This document shows, in pieces, positions 9,498-18,404 of a stretch of 64,000 bases of DNA (positions are counted from its first letter, which is position 1; each line of letters starts with the position of its first letter). The notes below the pieces were generated by a model. It worked only from the letters and a program-made list of their open reading frames with translations, searched no databases and had not been told where the DNA came from. Source of the DNA: Filomicrobium insigne (GTDB lineage Bacteria; Pseudomonadota; Alphaproteobacteria; Rhizobiales; Hyphomicrobiaceae); the NCBI RefSeq assembly GCF_900104305.1, contig NZ_FNJC01000001.1, forward strand, positions 858,543-922,542. Direction: 5' to 3'. Made by a program: the position numbers and the translations under genes.

Positions 9498-9656
9498 TCG
9501 CTTCAGGTCCCTGGCGCGTTCTCACGCATTGCTAGCCGCCATCCGCGGGATGGCGGTGTGGGTTCTGTTATCCGCCGAACCACTTTTGCTAGACTGATTT
9601 AAAAGCTGCCGACATGTTGGCTGCGCGTCATCGCATTCTCCGACCCAAGGCTTCTC

Positions 9657-10139
9657 ATGCGCCTGTCGATTGTTGCCATCGGCCGCCTCAAGGACGGGCC
9701 CGAACGTCAACTCATGGCGCGCTATGCCACGCTCCTCGACGGTCTTGGCCGCGGTTGCGGCATAGGTCCGTTGACAGTTACAGAGCTTCCCGAGGCGCGG
9801 GGCGGCGATGTTGCCAAGCGAACTTCTGACGAAGCGCAACGCCTTCTGAAAGCCGCGGGAGCGGCCGATGTGATCGTACTGCTCGATGAACGCGGGAAAG
9901 CGATATCGAGCCTGCAGATTGCACAATCGATTCGGGAAGATCGCGACGGGGGCGTTAAATCGATTGCATTCCTGATTGGCGGGGCTGATGGCCACGGTGA
10001 CGAAGCCAAAGCTGCCGCACATCGACGCTTATCTCTGTCGACGTTGACGCTTCCGCACGGACTGGCACGCATCGTACTTACAGAACAGCTTTATCGCGCC
10101 GCGAGCATTGTCGCCGGACACCCCTATCACCGCGAATAA
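9657..10139 (+). CDS. rlmH: 23S rRNA (pseudouridine1915-N3)-methyltransferase
   Basis: A 160-aa SPOUT-class methyltransferase. It begins MRLSIVAIGRLKDGPE, has VIVLLDERGKAISS, the SAM-binding knot around AFLIGGADGHGDE, and ends with the family's C-terminal LPHGLARIVLTEQLYRA plus HPYHRE. It uses SAM to methylate pseudouridine 1915 in helix 69 of 23S rRNA. It closes the obgE-to-rlmH housekeeping block and converges with the SDR gene only 10 bp away. Confidence 0.97.
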   Translation: MRLSIVAIGRLKDGPERQLMARYATLLDGLGRGCGIGPLTVTELPEARGGDVAKRTSDEAQRLLKAAGAADVIVLLDERGKAISSLQIAQSIREDRDGGVKSIAFLIGGADGHGDEAKAAAHRRLSLSTLTLPHGLARIVLTEQLYRAASIVAGHPYHRE

Positions 10140-10149
10140 CATTGTTTCG

Positions 10150-10977
10150 TCAGTTGTTGCGCAGGACGCGATCCAGCAAAATGGTCGGCAAGGCGCGACG
10201 CAAGACGTTTGCGATGTATGTCGGCGTGGTCACAAAGTATCTCGCCTTGGGACGTGACGCCTCGACCGCATGCACGAGCTTCGCCGCAACGGCCTCGGGC
10301 TCAAGCTTGAAGGTCTGCTTCCCGCCAGCCTCCATTTCTTCTAGGCGACGCCTGTAATCCTCCGCGTAGGGAGACCGATCGATATCGATCGAGGCCTTAA
10401 AACGGCGCAGTGCGGTTTCGACGAAGCGCGTCCGTATCGGGCCCGGCTCTATAAGCGAGACATGAATACCTGAATCTTTGAGCTCAAGACGCAACGCGTC
10501 GGTGAGCCCTTCCAATGCGAATTTTGATGCGCAGTAGGCGCCGCGATACGGCGCTGCGACGAGTCCTAGCACCGACGAACACTGCACAATGCGTCCACGG
10601 CCACGTGCACGCATGTGAGGAAGGATGGTGCGCGTCAGTTCGTGAGTTCCAAACAGGTTCACCTCGAACTGCTCACGCAGCAGCGCGGCGGGTAAATCTT
10701 CAACGGCGCCTACTTGTCCAAAAGCGGCGTTATTGAAAAGCGCATACAGATCGCCCCCGGTCATATCCATGGCCTGTGTAGCGCAGGTCTGAACAGATCC
10801 CTCGTACCCAAGTTCCAAGGGAATGGGTTCCAAGCCGTGGTCCTGTTTCAGGCGGTCGAGATCGGCTCGTTGTCGCGCGGTGGCGAGCACGCGCCAACCG
10901 CGCGCTTTGAGCACCAGCGCGCTCGCCAAGCCAATGCCGGAAGAGCAGCCGGTTATCAGTATCGATCGTTGCGTCAT
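10150..10977 (-). CDS. Short-chain dehydrogenase/reductase, SDR family
   Basis: About 275 aa from the ATG at 10977, which overlaps the stop of the upstream cobalamin-binding gene by one base (TAATG). The longer frame to 11184 is shadow. Classical SDR features: ILITGCSSGIGLASA (TGxxxGxG cofactor site), NNAAFG, the catalytic Ser in VQCSSVLGLV, and YCASKFALEG (YxxxK). After that, LIEPGPIRT and a C-terminal extension ending in basic residues. It would reduce or oxidise a hydroxyl or keto group with NAD(P); the substrate is unknown. Translational coupling suggests co-expression with the cobalamin-binding gene, but a functional link is not evident. Confidence 0.9.
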   Translation of the reverse strand: MTQRSILITGCSSGIGLASALVLKARGWRVLATARQRADLDRLKQDHGLEPIPLELGYEGSVQTCATQAMDMTGGDLYALFNNAAFGQVGAVEDLPAALLREQFEVNLFGTHELTRTILPHMRARGRGRIVQCSSVLGLVAAPYRGAYCASKFALEGLTDALRLELKDSGIHVSLIEPGPIRTRFVETALRRFKASIDIDRSPYAEDYRRRLEEMEAGGKQTFKLEPEAVAAKLVHAVEASRPKARYFVTTPTYIANVLRRALPTILLDRVLRNN

Positions 10978-11939
10978 TATTGCTTTACGCCATGAGCTGA
11001 GGCGACTTCTGCGTTGTGACGCACGAACGACCGATCCCGATGTCCGTAGGCGCAAATGTCGGAATGAAGGATCTCGGCCACTATCTCCGTGCTTTCGACA
11101 AGACGGGGGCCGGGACGGTTGAAGTACGCATTGCCATCGGCCACGAAAACACGCCCCTCGCGAACGGCACGCAATCCTTTCCAAACCTCGTTGTCTTCAA
11201 GGACAGCCATTTCACGCAGGGTCGTTGGAACGTCGTAACCGCAGGGCGAAACGAGAATTATGTCGGGATCGGCATCGGCCGCATCGGACCACGCGATCCA
11301 TGGCGAGTTCGCACCGTGCTCGCCAAAGAGATTGATCCCTCCGGCTGCTTCGATCAGTTCGGGCATCCAGTGGCCACCCGACATCGGCGGATCAATCCAT
11401 TCGATATACGCGAGCGTTGGACGCTGGCGTCTCGCGACGACGGATGAGACCTCGGCGATGCGTTGCATCATGCTGGCCACCAACGTCGCGCCAGCGTCTG
11501 CGCATCCGAGTGCTGCCGCGACGTTGCGAATGTCCGCGTAGATGTCCGCCATCGTATGCGGGCGGAGCGACAAGATCTGGGGTTTACTGCCAATCCAGGT
11601 ACATACAGCGCGCTCAACATCGGCCAACGACACCGCGCACACTTCGCACTGATCCTGGGTGAGGATCACATCGGGGTCCAAAGCTTGCAGTGCGTCGGCA
11701 TCCACCTCGTAGACGGCAAGACCCTGCTCGACGAGGTTGCGAACGGCGTTATCGATTTGGCGGCTTGAGCCCTCGACCTTAAATTTTGGCCGTGTCACCG
11801 CGGGAAGGTTTTGAACGGTGGGCGGCCAATCGCACTCGTGCGATCGCGCGACATGCAAATGCCCCATGCCCAGCGCGTGTACGATTTCGGTCGTGCTTGC
11901 GATCAGGGAAACAACGCGAGGCCGCTCATGATCGTGCAT
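10977..11939 (-). CDS. Cobalamin-binding protein, BtuF/TroA-type fold, apparently without signal peptide
   Basis: A 320-aa protein of the class III periplasmic-binding fold: VVSLIASTTEIVHALGMG at the start, ARSHECDWPP, LDPDVILTQDQCEVCAVS, then IEWIDPPMSGGHWMPELIEAAGG. These are typical of the family annotated as cobalamin-binding protein. The N-terminus MHDHERPRVVSLIAS has no signal peptide, and GGAG lies 6 nt before this ATG, so it may act in the cytoplasm. No BtuC/BtuD genes are nearby. It lies 89 bp downstream of mcd on the same strand, and the window also encodes a B12-dependent mutase (ecm). A link to cofactor handling is plausible but inferred. Confidence 0.8.
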   Translation of the reverse strand: MHDHERPRVVSLIASTTEIVHALGMGHLHVARSHECDWPPTVQNLPAVTRPKFKVEGSSRQIDNAVRNLVEQGLAVYEVDADALQALDPDVILTQDQCEVCAVSLADVERAVCTWIGSKPQILSLRPHTMADIYADIRNVAAALGCADAGATLVASMMQRIAEVSSVVARRQRPTLAYIEWIDPPMSGGHWMPELIEAAGGINLFGEHGANSPWIAWSDAADADPDIILVSPCGYDVPTTLREMAVLEDNEVWKGLRAVREGRVFVADGNAYFNRPGPRLVESTEIVAEILHSDICAYGHRDRSFVRHNAEVASAHGVKQ

Positions 11940-12028
11940 CGCTCACTCCGATGATCGGTGCGCATGTCTCAACGGACGATCGGTGCCGCACAAGACTGCA
12001 GCACCGGATCTGTGCGTTTGAAGTTTTG

Positions 12029-13708
12029 TTAGTTTGCCCCTTCCAGGAGGCGGCGCGCAATGACCTGTGCCTGAATTTCGGCAGCGCCTTCGAAAATGTT
12101 CAGGATGCGGGCATCACACAGGACGCGAGAAATCGGATACTCGAGCGCGAAACCGTTGCCCCCGTGGATTTGCAGCGCGTTATCGGCTGCAGCCCACGCA
12201 ACACGTGCACCGAGCAGCTTGGCCATGCCGGCCTCGAGATCGCAGCGGTGTCCCTGGTCCTTCTCACGCGCGGCGAAGTAGGTGAGCTGACGCGCGACCA
12301 TGACCTCAACGGCCATCATGACGATCTTATTGGCCACGCGCGGGAATGAGTAGATCGGCTTGCCGAACTGATTGCGTTCCAGCGCATAGCGAAGGCCGAG
12401 ATCCATCGCCGACTGAGCGACGCCGACTGCGCGTGCTGCGGTCTGAATGCGTGCGCCTTCGAAAGTGTTCATGAGCTGTTTGAAGCCCTGGCCTTCGACG
12501 CCGCCCAGGAGTTGGCTCTCCGGTACCGCGAAATCGTCGAAGGAGATGTCGTACTCCTTCATGCCGCGATAGCCGAGAACCTCAATCTCACCGCCGGTCA
12601 TGCCGTCCGCAGGGAATGGATTGTCGTCCGATCCGCGTGGCTTCTCCACAAGAAGCATCGAGAGGCCCCTGTAGCCTTTCTCATCGCGATTTGTGCGGAC
12701 GAGAAGGGTCATAAGGTCTGCGCGTACCGGATGCGTGATCCACGTCTTCTGTCCGGTGACCTTGTATGTGTCGCCGTTTTTCACTGCACGCGTTCTCAAG
12801 GACGCGAGATCAGAGCCGGTGTTGGGCTCGGTGAACACGGCGGTCGGAAGGATTTCGCCGGAAGCGATCTTGGGCAGATATTCCTGCTTCTGAGCGTCCG
12901 TCCCATTGTGTAGGATAAGTTCACCAGCAATCTCAGAGCGCGTGCCGAGCGAGCCGACGCCGATGTAGCCACGAGACAGTTCTTCAGAGACCACGCACAT
13001 GGCCTCCTTGCCGAGACCCAAGCCGCCCAGCTCTTCAGGGATGGTCAGGCCGAAGACACCCAATTCTGACAGCTTCGTGATGAGATCCAGCGGAATGTAC
13101 TCGTTGTTGAGGTGCCATTCGTGCGCATGTGGGACGACTTCGGCTTCCGAGAAGCGGCGCATCTGCTCGTGCATCTCAACAAGAAGTTCATCGAGCCCGG
13201 AATCGCCGAACGTCGTCGCGCCCTGCTGATCCGCGATCAAAGTGGCGAGGCGGGATTTCACCTGCTCGCTGGAGCCGACAGCAACGAGGTCCGCAACCGC
13301 ATCTTCAAAGGCACGGATTTCGTCGCGCGCGACGCCCAAGGCTTCCGGCCGGATGATCTCCACCTGGCTCATGGGAATACCGCCAGCGATTTGCGCGCAG
13401 TATTCGCTCAGCGCCGCGACCAGCAGTAGCTTCTCCATCTCGCCGTAGCGGCCTTCGCCGTTCAGCCGCTCCGCCCAGGCTGTCATCTGGCGCAGCCCTT
13501 CGACGGTGGTTGCGAGCCAAGCCAGGCCATGAGCGACGTGCTGGGCGGCGTCGACGCCGCCAACCTCTTCAACGCGAGCCCGGACGCCTGTTTTGGCGAG
13601 GGTCAGGATGTGTTCGGCCTTGCCGACTGCATCACGCGCGCGCCCAAACAGGGTGTCCGGGTCGGCCGCCAAAAGGTCGGACACAGGCGAGAGCTCTGCA
13701 GTGGTCAT
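12029..13708 (-). CDS. mcd: (2S)-methylsuccinyl-CoA dehydrogenase
   Basis: A 559-aa FAD-dependent acyl-CoA dehydrogenase that oxidises (2S)-methylsuccinyl-CoA to mesaconyl-CoA in the ethylmalonyl-CoA pathway. It carries an extra N-terminal domain of about 170 residues before the usual ACAD start (QMRRFSEAEVVPHAHEWH), a known trait of Mcd. ACAD motifs follow: FGLTIPEELGGLGLG, AVFTEPNTGSDLASL, GQKTWITHP, RNQFGKPIYSFP, LQIHGGNGF and ILNIFEGAAEIQAQVIARR, with the family's C-terminal Glu region. The ccr and ecm genes 3-5 kb away make the assignment stronger than homology to ACADs alone. AAGGGGATGATCGCCT precedes the ATG. Confidence 0.92.
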   Translation of the reverse strand: MTTAELSPVSDLLAADPDTLFGRARDAVGKAEHILTLAKTGVRARVEEVGGVDAAQHVAHGLAWLATTVEGLRQMTAWAERLNGEGRYGEMEKLLLVAALSEYCAQIAGGIPMSQVEIIRPEALGVARDEIRAFEDAVADLVAVGSSEQVKSRLATLIADQQGATTFGDSGLDELLVEMHEQMRRFSEAEVVPHAHEWHLNNEYIPLDLITKLSELGVFGLTIPEELGGLGLGKEAMCVVSEELSRGYIGVGSLGTRSEIAGELILHNGTDAQKQEYLPKIASGEILPTAVFTEPNTGSDLASLRTRAVKNGDTYKVTGQKTWITHPVRADLMTLLVRTNRDEKGYRGLSMLLVEKPRGSDDNPFPADGMTGGEIEVLGYRGMKEYDISFDDFAVPESQLLGGVEGQGFKQLMNTFEGARIQTAARAVGVAQSAMDLGLRYALERNQFGKPIYSFPRVANKIVMMAVEVMVARQLTYFAAREKDQGHRCDLEAGMAKLLGARVAWAAADNALQIHGGNGFALEYPISRVLCDARILNIFEGAAEIQAQVIARRLLEGAN

Positions 13709-13953
13709 AGGCGATCATCCCCTTCTTGAATTTTTAAAATTTGGCAATTGGCTCCGCGCCGCTCCTCATTCAGGAGTGGCGAGCCCGCGCGAGAACACGC
13801 ATAAAGCCGTGCTTCGCTGCATAGCAGCATAAGCAGCCCACGTTCCGTGGCAAACGTCTTTTGCCATACGGGTTGGCATACAGGGGGCGTCGAACTGTCC
13901 CATGTGGCAGCTGGAGACGATCAAGGAGTGCCGTGGTCTTAAGGCATGCCAGA

Positions 13954-15486
13954 TCAGCGGCGTTGCAAAACCCGCAGAAGCCGGGATAGTGCCGGCGCTG
14001 GCGTGTCTACCGCTGACTGCAATCGGCTAGCGGCATGCTGGACGGGCCCTACACCTGGAAACGGCGGCGAACGCGGCACGATCTCAACCGCGGCCTCTTC
14101 TATCGGTTCCCAATCTGATGGATTGCGCAGGAGCGGACCATCGGCGTGCGCCCATCGTTTGGCGGGTCGTTCTGTTGGCATTCTGCGTACACGCGGGGCC
14201 GGTTGCGCACGCGAAATGATGCTGACACCCTCGTCAGTGTCCTCCTCGTATGCCTCATAGTCTTGACGCGGATATTGATCTGCCAATTCCGCGAAATACT
14301 CAGGCAATGGCGGCGGCTGGATGTGCTCGATTTCGGCCGGTTGAAGATGCGCCGTGGATGCAGACGCGAGCGGCGGTGGCTGAGGGAGGGGTGGGGGCGT
14401 TACCTCGGAAACCACCGGATTCGCTGGTGTTGATTGAGCGGAGCCATCGGCCGGGAACTGAACAGGCGGCGGAGCAGGGTGCAGGGACGCGGTTTCTCCC
14501 GCTTTCACCCGTCGGGCATAGGCTGTGGCACAGCCTGTCGCCAAAACGGCCGCCTGTTCGATCCACTGTTCACGCGAGATGCGATTGCCGAGGCCAAAGC
14601 GCACGCTGACCATCGCAACCTGATCCACCGTGAAGTGGGCAATGTCCGAGAATTTGAGTATTCCCAATGAATTCAGGTTGGCCGCCACTTTATCGTCAAT
14701 GAACGCAATGTGGCGCAGGTCATCGCCCGTTTCGTCAACGATGGGCAGAAACGCTGGAGGTGCGCTCGGCACGGGCGCGTCTGGTTGAAATGTCTCTGTC
14801 TCCTCCGCGCTGGTTAGTTCGATCGGAGAGGGAATATTGGGCAGCGGCAGCGCTTTCGCTTGGCAAACCAAGCGCGCTAAAGCGTCGTCAATTCTATCAA
14901 CCGGCTGAAGGGCTGCGGTTGTCTGGAGGTGCGCTTTTGAAAGCGGTTTGGCGATTGCACGGCCATTCCTTATCGCCAGAAGCGCCGCCTGCTCGATCCA
15001 ATTCTGGCGGGAGATCGTGTTGCCCAGATTGAGGGCCTCCGCGACGGTGGCGACATCGTCCGCGCTCCAGGCCGCGATCTTCTCATAGGCCGTGGCCCCT
15101 AAAGCCCTCAGGTGCGTGGCAATGCTCGGTGTGATGCCGCGGATCCGCGTGAGGTCATCCGGTTCGATCACAGGAAGATCAAAGCTGGGCTGGAAAGGCT
15201 CGTCGGCGGCAGAACGATCAGCCCGGGCGGTGTCCGCCTGCAATAGATCTAAGGCTTCGAGAATGCGCGCACGTGCCAGGAATAAGGAGTTGCCCTTGAG
15301 TGCGTTGCATACACCTTCCGGCAAACCCGCTTCCGCGGCGCCATCCAGTTTCGCCGTCATGTTGCGGCCGGTACGCTTTTCAAAATCCCTTAGAGCCTGC
15401 CAGTCGGAATCGGCCGACAACAACTCTTCAAGGTTTGCAAGGTCACGCACCAACGCTCCGCGCGCTTGGGCAAGATCTGAAGACAT
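13954..15486 (-). CDS. Tandem helix-hairpin-helix protein with proline-rich C-terminus, unknown function
   Basis: A 510-aa protein with two related repeats at about residues 110-171 and 255-318. Each reads DDL-R-I then an AThL/ANL-ALG/SLG helix pair, then a second helix pair ending in LGN-IS-R-Q-WIEQAA-LA. They resemble the small helix-hairpin-helix domains of predicted flap-endonuclease-like DNA-binding proteins (COG3743 type). The first 90 residues are helical, a proline-rich linker spans roughly 330-415, and the tail is acidic then basic. There is no signal peptide or membrane segment. It is on the same strand as mcd but 245 bp upstream. DNA binding is inferred; no nuclease residues are recognised. 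Confidence 0.7.
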   Translation of the reverse strand: MSSDLAQARGALVRDLANLEELLSADSDWQALRDFEKRTGRNMTAKLDGAAEAGLPEGVCNALKGNSLFLARARILEALDLLQADTARADRSAADEPFQPSFDLPVIEPDDLTRIRGITPSIATHLRALGATAYEKIAAWSADDVATVAEALNLGNTISRQNWIEQAALLAIRNGRAIAKPLSKAHLQTTAALQPVDRIDDALARLVCQAKALPLPNIPSPIELTSAEETETFQPDAPVPSAPPAFLPIVDETGDDLRHIAFIDDKVAANLNSLGILKFSDIAHFTVDQVAMVSVRFGLGNRISREQWIEQAAVLATGCATAYARRVKAGETASLHPAPPPVQFPADGSAQSTPANPVVSEVTPPPLPQPPPLASASTAHLQPAEIEHIQPPPLPEYFAELADQYPRQDYEAYEEDTDEGVSIISRAQPAPRVRRMPTERPAKRWAHADGPLLRNPSDWEPIEEAAVEIVPRSPPFPGVGPVQHAASRLQSAVDTPAPALSRLLRVLQRR

Positions 15487-15696
15487 CGTTACTCAACTCC
15501 AAGGCCTACCCAATCGAACGATCTGGCGACGCGGCGTTTCGACCGGGCATTCCATGAACGATGAACAAACGCGTCAAACTCGTCCGGCAGATGTACCACA
15601 ACCTATAATCAGTCTTTGGCACCAATGCCTTCCGTCATTGAGTTTAAACACTGACAGAGTTAAGCGTCTATTACGGCAATGCTACGGCGCAGGCCT

Positions 15697-15725
15697 TTGC
15701 ATTACTTTATTTGCGTCAGTATAGG
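15697..15725 (+). promoter_or_regulatory. Possible promoter for the YihY-family gene
   Basis: TTGCAT (15697-15702), 17 bp, TATAGG (15720-15725), about 110 bp before the ATG at 15836. The rest of the 350-bp divergent gap (15487-15835) shows no gene. Confidence 0.4.
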
Positions 15726-15835
15726 CCCGGCGGCTGCGTGATGGTCATTTTTCGACCATCACCGAATGGTTTGCCGCGAGAAATTCGGTAGCTTCGACGG
15801 TTCGAATTGATGACGAGATAGACGTTAGAAACGAG

Positions 15836-16684
15836 ATGCAGCAGCACCAGCCATTCCTCAAAGCAATCTACGAGCTCTACGAGCACTCCGGCTTCTCGAT
15901 GGCTGGCGCGGTGGCGTTTTCGTTCGTCGTATCTCTGTTTCCATTTTGCATCTTCTTAACCGGGCTTGCCGGTTTGATCGGCAGCCCGGAACTCGCGGGC
16001 AAGGCCGTCACGCAACTCTTTCAGGTTCTGCCACGAGACGTTGCCCAGGCCCTAGCTCCGCAGGTGGTTTCAATCATGAGCTCAACCCGGATCGACTTGC
16101 TCACCGTCGGTGGCGGTATCGCGCTGTTCTTCGCCACCAGCGCAATTGAAACGCTACGTGCAGCTCTGAACGGCGCCTACCGTGTACGCGAGACTCTCAC
16201 CTATCCACTGTGCTTGCTGCGCAGCATGCTTTTCGTGCTGATCCTGGCGCTTTCGATGCTTGTTCTGACCTGGGCCGTTATCGTAGGCCCTGCCGTTGCT
16301 GCGCGGTTCGAGCCGTCTTGGGTGAAATCGCTGCTCGACTCGACCTGGTTGGCGGTGGGTTTTCGCTATGGGCTTGCGGCTATCGTCATCGCGACGCAAT
16401 TGTTGGCGCTGCATTTGTGGCTTGTTGCCGGAGAGCGCAGTCTTGCCGATGTCCTACCCGGCATCTTGTTATCGACGCTGCTTTGGATCGGCGCCGGCGC
16501 GATGTACTCGTATTATTTGGAGTTCAGCGACTACAGCCGGTTTTATGCCGGGCTCTCGCAATTGATGGTGGCGATGATCTTTTTCCAGGTCACCGCAGTC
16601 ATCATTATTCTCGGCGCAGAGCTAAACCGCGGGCTGATCGAGCTACGGAAGCTCTCGGCGAACGGCGAAACGATCACGTCTTAA
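15836..16684 (+). CDS. YihY/BrkB-family inner-membrane protein
   Basis: A 282-aa polytopic protein with about six transmembrane segments. The start LYEHSGFSMAGAVAFSFVVSLFPF matches the YihY/virulence-factor BrkB opening, where an A-a-al-F-sl-P pattern covers the first helix. Further signature pieces are the middle loop with SSTRIDLLTVGG, RVRETLTYPLCLLRSML, and the final helices with YSYYLEFSDYSRFYAGL and ELNRGLIE. The function is not established; it was once called RNase BN in error. It is transcribed away from the helix-hairpin-helix gene and converges with ccr. Confidence 0.92.
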   Translation: MQQHQPFLKAIYELYEHSGFSMAGAVAFSFVVSLFPFCIFLTGLAGLIGSPELAGKAVTQLFQVLPRDVAQALAPQVVSIMSSTRIDLLTVGGGIALFFATSAIETLRAALNGAYRVRETLTYPLCLLRSMLFVLILALSMLVLTWAVIVGPAVAARFEPSWVKSLLDSTWLAVGFRYGLAAIVIATQLLALHLWLVAGERSLADVLPGILLSTLLWIGAGAMYSYYLEFSDYSRFYAGLSQLMVAMIFFQVTAVIIILGAELNRGLIELRKLSANGETITS

Positions 16685-16708
16685 AATAGTTTAATGAATA
16701 ATACCGCA

Positions 16709-16731
16709 AAGGGCTAAAACCCTCAGCCCTT
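16709..16731. terminator. Stem-loop between convergent yihY-like gene and ccr
   Basis: AAGGGCT (16709-16715) pairs with AGCCCTT (16725-16731) around a 9-nt loop in the short gap between two convergent genes. The T-tract is weak on both strands. Confidence 0.45.
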
Positions 16732-16774
16732 CACGGTGGCGTAGCGGCCAGAGCCGGCCGCTACTTTCAACTCG

Positions 16775-18100
16775 TCAACCGAAACGCGATTTTCCGGCTT
16801 CGATGACGTCTTCGAGCGTGCGCAGCCCCGTTGTCGGCGCCGACACGAGAACCGCCATGTTGCCTGGCTTATGCTCATTCCGGTACATGCGCATGTGCGC
16901 CTTCGGAATCTGAAGCCACGGGAAGACCTCAGACATGCTGGGGTCGACGCGACGCTCAATCACCAATCGGTTCGCCTGAGACGCCTGTTTCAGGTTTGCG
17001 AAGTGCGAACCCTGGACGCGCTTTTGATGCATCCACAAATAGCGGGCATCCATAGTCAGGTTATAGCCCGTCGTACCGGCACAGATGACGACCATGCCGC
17101 CGCGCTTTACGACGAAGACGGAGACCGGGAAGGTCGCTTCGCCGGGGTGCTCGAAGACGGTGTCGACGTTATTGCCCTTGCCGGTGATATCCCAGATGGC
17201 CTTACCGAAGTTGCGAACTTCCTTGAACCATTCAGCATATTCGGGGCTGTTGACCTTTGGCAGCTGGCCCCAACAGTTGAAGTTCTTGCGGTTGATGACA
17301 CCTTTGGCGCCGTGTTGCATAACGAAATCACGCTTGTCGTCCTCAGAGACGATGCCAATGGCATTAGCCCCCGCGGTCGCGCAGAGCTGAACCGCCATCG
17401 AACCCAGGCCGCCAGAGGCCCCCCAGATCAGAACGTTATCGCCTGGCCGCGTGATATGCGGACGGTGGCCGAAGAGCATGCGATAGGCAGTGGCGAGAAC
17501 CAGCGTGTAGCAGGCACTTTCTTCCCAAGTCAGATGCTTGGGACGCGGCAAAAGCTGCCGATCCTGGACGCGGGCGAACTGAGCAAACGAGCCATCTGGC
17601 GTTTCGTAACCCCAAATGCGCTGGGAAGGCGAAAACATCGGATCGCCGCCATTGCACTCCTCGTCGTCACCGTCATCCTGGTTGCAATGAATGACGACTT
17701 CGTCGCCGACTTTCCAGCGGGTAACCTTCGAGCCGACGGCCCACACGATGCCCGAGGCATCGGAACCGGCGATGTGGTAAGGGTTCTTGTGGACATCGAA
17801 CATCGAGACCGGCGTGCCGAGCGAAGCCCAGACACCATTGTAATTCACGCCGGCGGCCATGACGAGAATGAGCACATCATGGCTATCAAGTTCCCATGTC
17901 GGAACTACTTCGACCTGCATCGCAACGTCCGGCGTACCCTCGCGGTCGCGGCGGATGCACCAGGCATACATCTCCTTCGGCACATGACCGAGCGGCGGGA
18001 TCTCGCCAACTTCATAAAGGTCTTTCTTGGCCGCTAAGATCGCAGGTGCCCCAGTATTGGTTCCCTTGTTATTGTTTTCTGCGGCGCCTTGAGCTGACAT
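16775..18100 (-). CDS. ccr: Crotonyl-CoA carboxylase/reductase
   Basis: About 441 aa from the ATG at 18100, chosen because AAGGAG lies about 11 nt upstream; the frame also opens at 18136. This zinc-less MDR enzyme reduces crotonyl-CoA with NADPH and adds CO2 to give ethylmalonyl-CoA, the key step of the ethylmalonyl-CoA pathway. Signatures: KKDLYEVGEIPPLGHVP at the start, AAGVNYNGVWASLG, GSDASGIVWAVGS, VIHCNQDDG, LIWGASGGLGSMAVQL (NADPH site), and ITGKGNNVDTVFEHPGE. It is divergent from ecm with about 300 bp between starts, which probably holds shared control elements. Confidence 0.97.
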   Translation of the reverse strand: MSAQGAAENNNKGTNTGAPAILAAKKDLYEVGEIPPLGHVPKEMYAWCIRRDREGTPDVAMQVEVVPTWELDSHDVLILVMAAGVNYNGVWASLGTPVSMFDVHKNPYHIAGSDASGIVWAVGSKVTRWKVGDEVVIHCNQDDGDDEECNGGDPMFSPSQRIWGYETPDGSFAQFARVQDRQLLPRPKHLTWEESACYTLVLATAYRMLFGHRPHITRPGDNVLIWGASGGLGSMAVQLCATAGANAIGIVSEDDKRDFVMQHGAKGVINRKNFNCWGQLPKVNSPEYAEWFKEVRNFGKAIWDITGKGNNVDTVFEHPGEATFPVSVFVVKRGGMVVICAGTTGYNLTMDARYLWMHQKRVQGSHFANLKQASQANRLVIERRVDPSMSEVFPWLQIPKAHMRMYRNEHKPGNMAVLVSAPTTGLRTLEDVIEAGKSRFG

Positions 18101-18302
18101 GTCGATCTTTTCTCCTTGTGCTGTCATCCGCTGCACTTGTTGTTAATGTGCGTTGCAACATATGGGCGCATAATTCAGCGTGGCTGGCAAGAGCCGGGTG
18201 CCTCCGTTTTCAGCAACGATTTAGCCTTCCTAATTGAGCAAAGAGCTTCAGCCCACAGTTTTTTTAGTCGCTGAAATCTGGCATATTGAACACCATTAAC
18301 CC

Positions 18303-18340
18303 GCAATGCTCGATGTGCGAAATGACATCTTCCGCATTGC
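18303..18340. promoter_or_regulatory. Nested inverted repeat in the ccr-ecm intergenic region
   Basis: GCAATGC (18303-18309) matches GCATTGC (18334-18340), and inside it GATGT (18312-18316) matches ACATC (18325-18329) around an 8-nt loop. In RNA this is a two-storey hairpin 65-102 nt before the ecm start; in DNA it could be a dimer operator. A separate GTTGCAAC palindrome lies nearer ccr at about 18152. Role inferred only. Confidence 0.4.
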
Positions 18341-18404
18341 AGCACAAAGCGATTATCGTGTAGCGGGCAATAGAAAATGCAATCAACTTAGAAGAGTCGA
18401 TGGG

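Noticed and set aside
15659-15673. Second CtrA-type site upstream of the YihY-family gene
   Set aside because: TTAA-N7-TTAC deviates from the consensus and stands alone.
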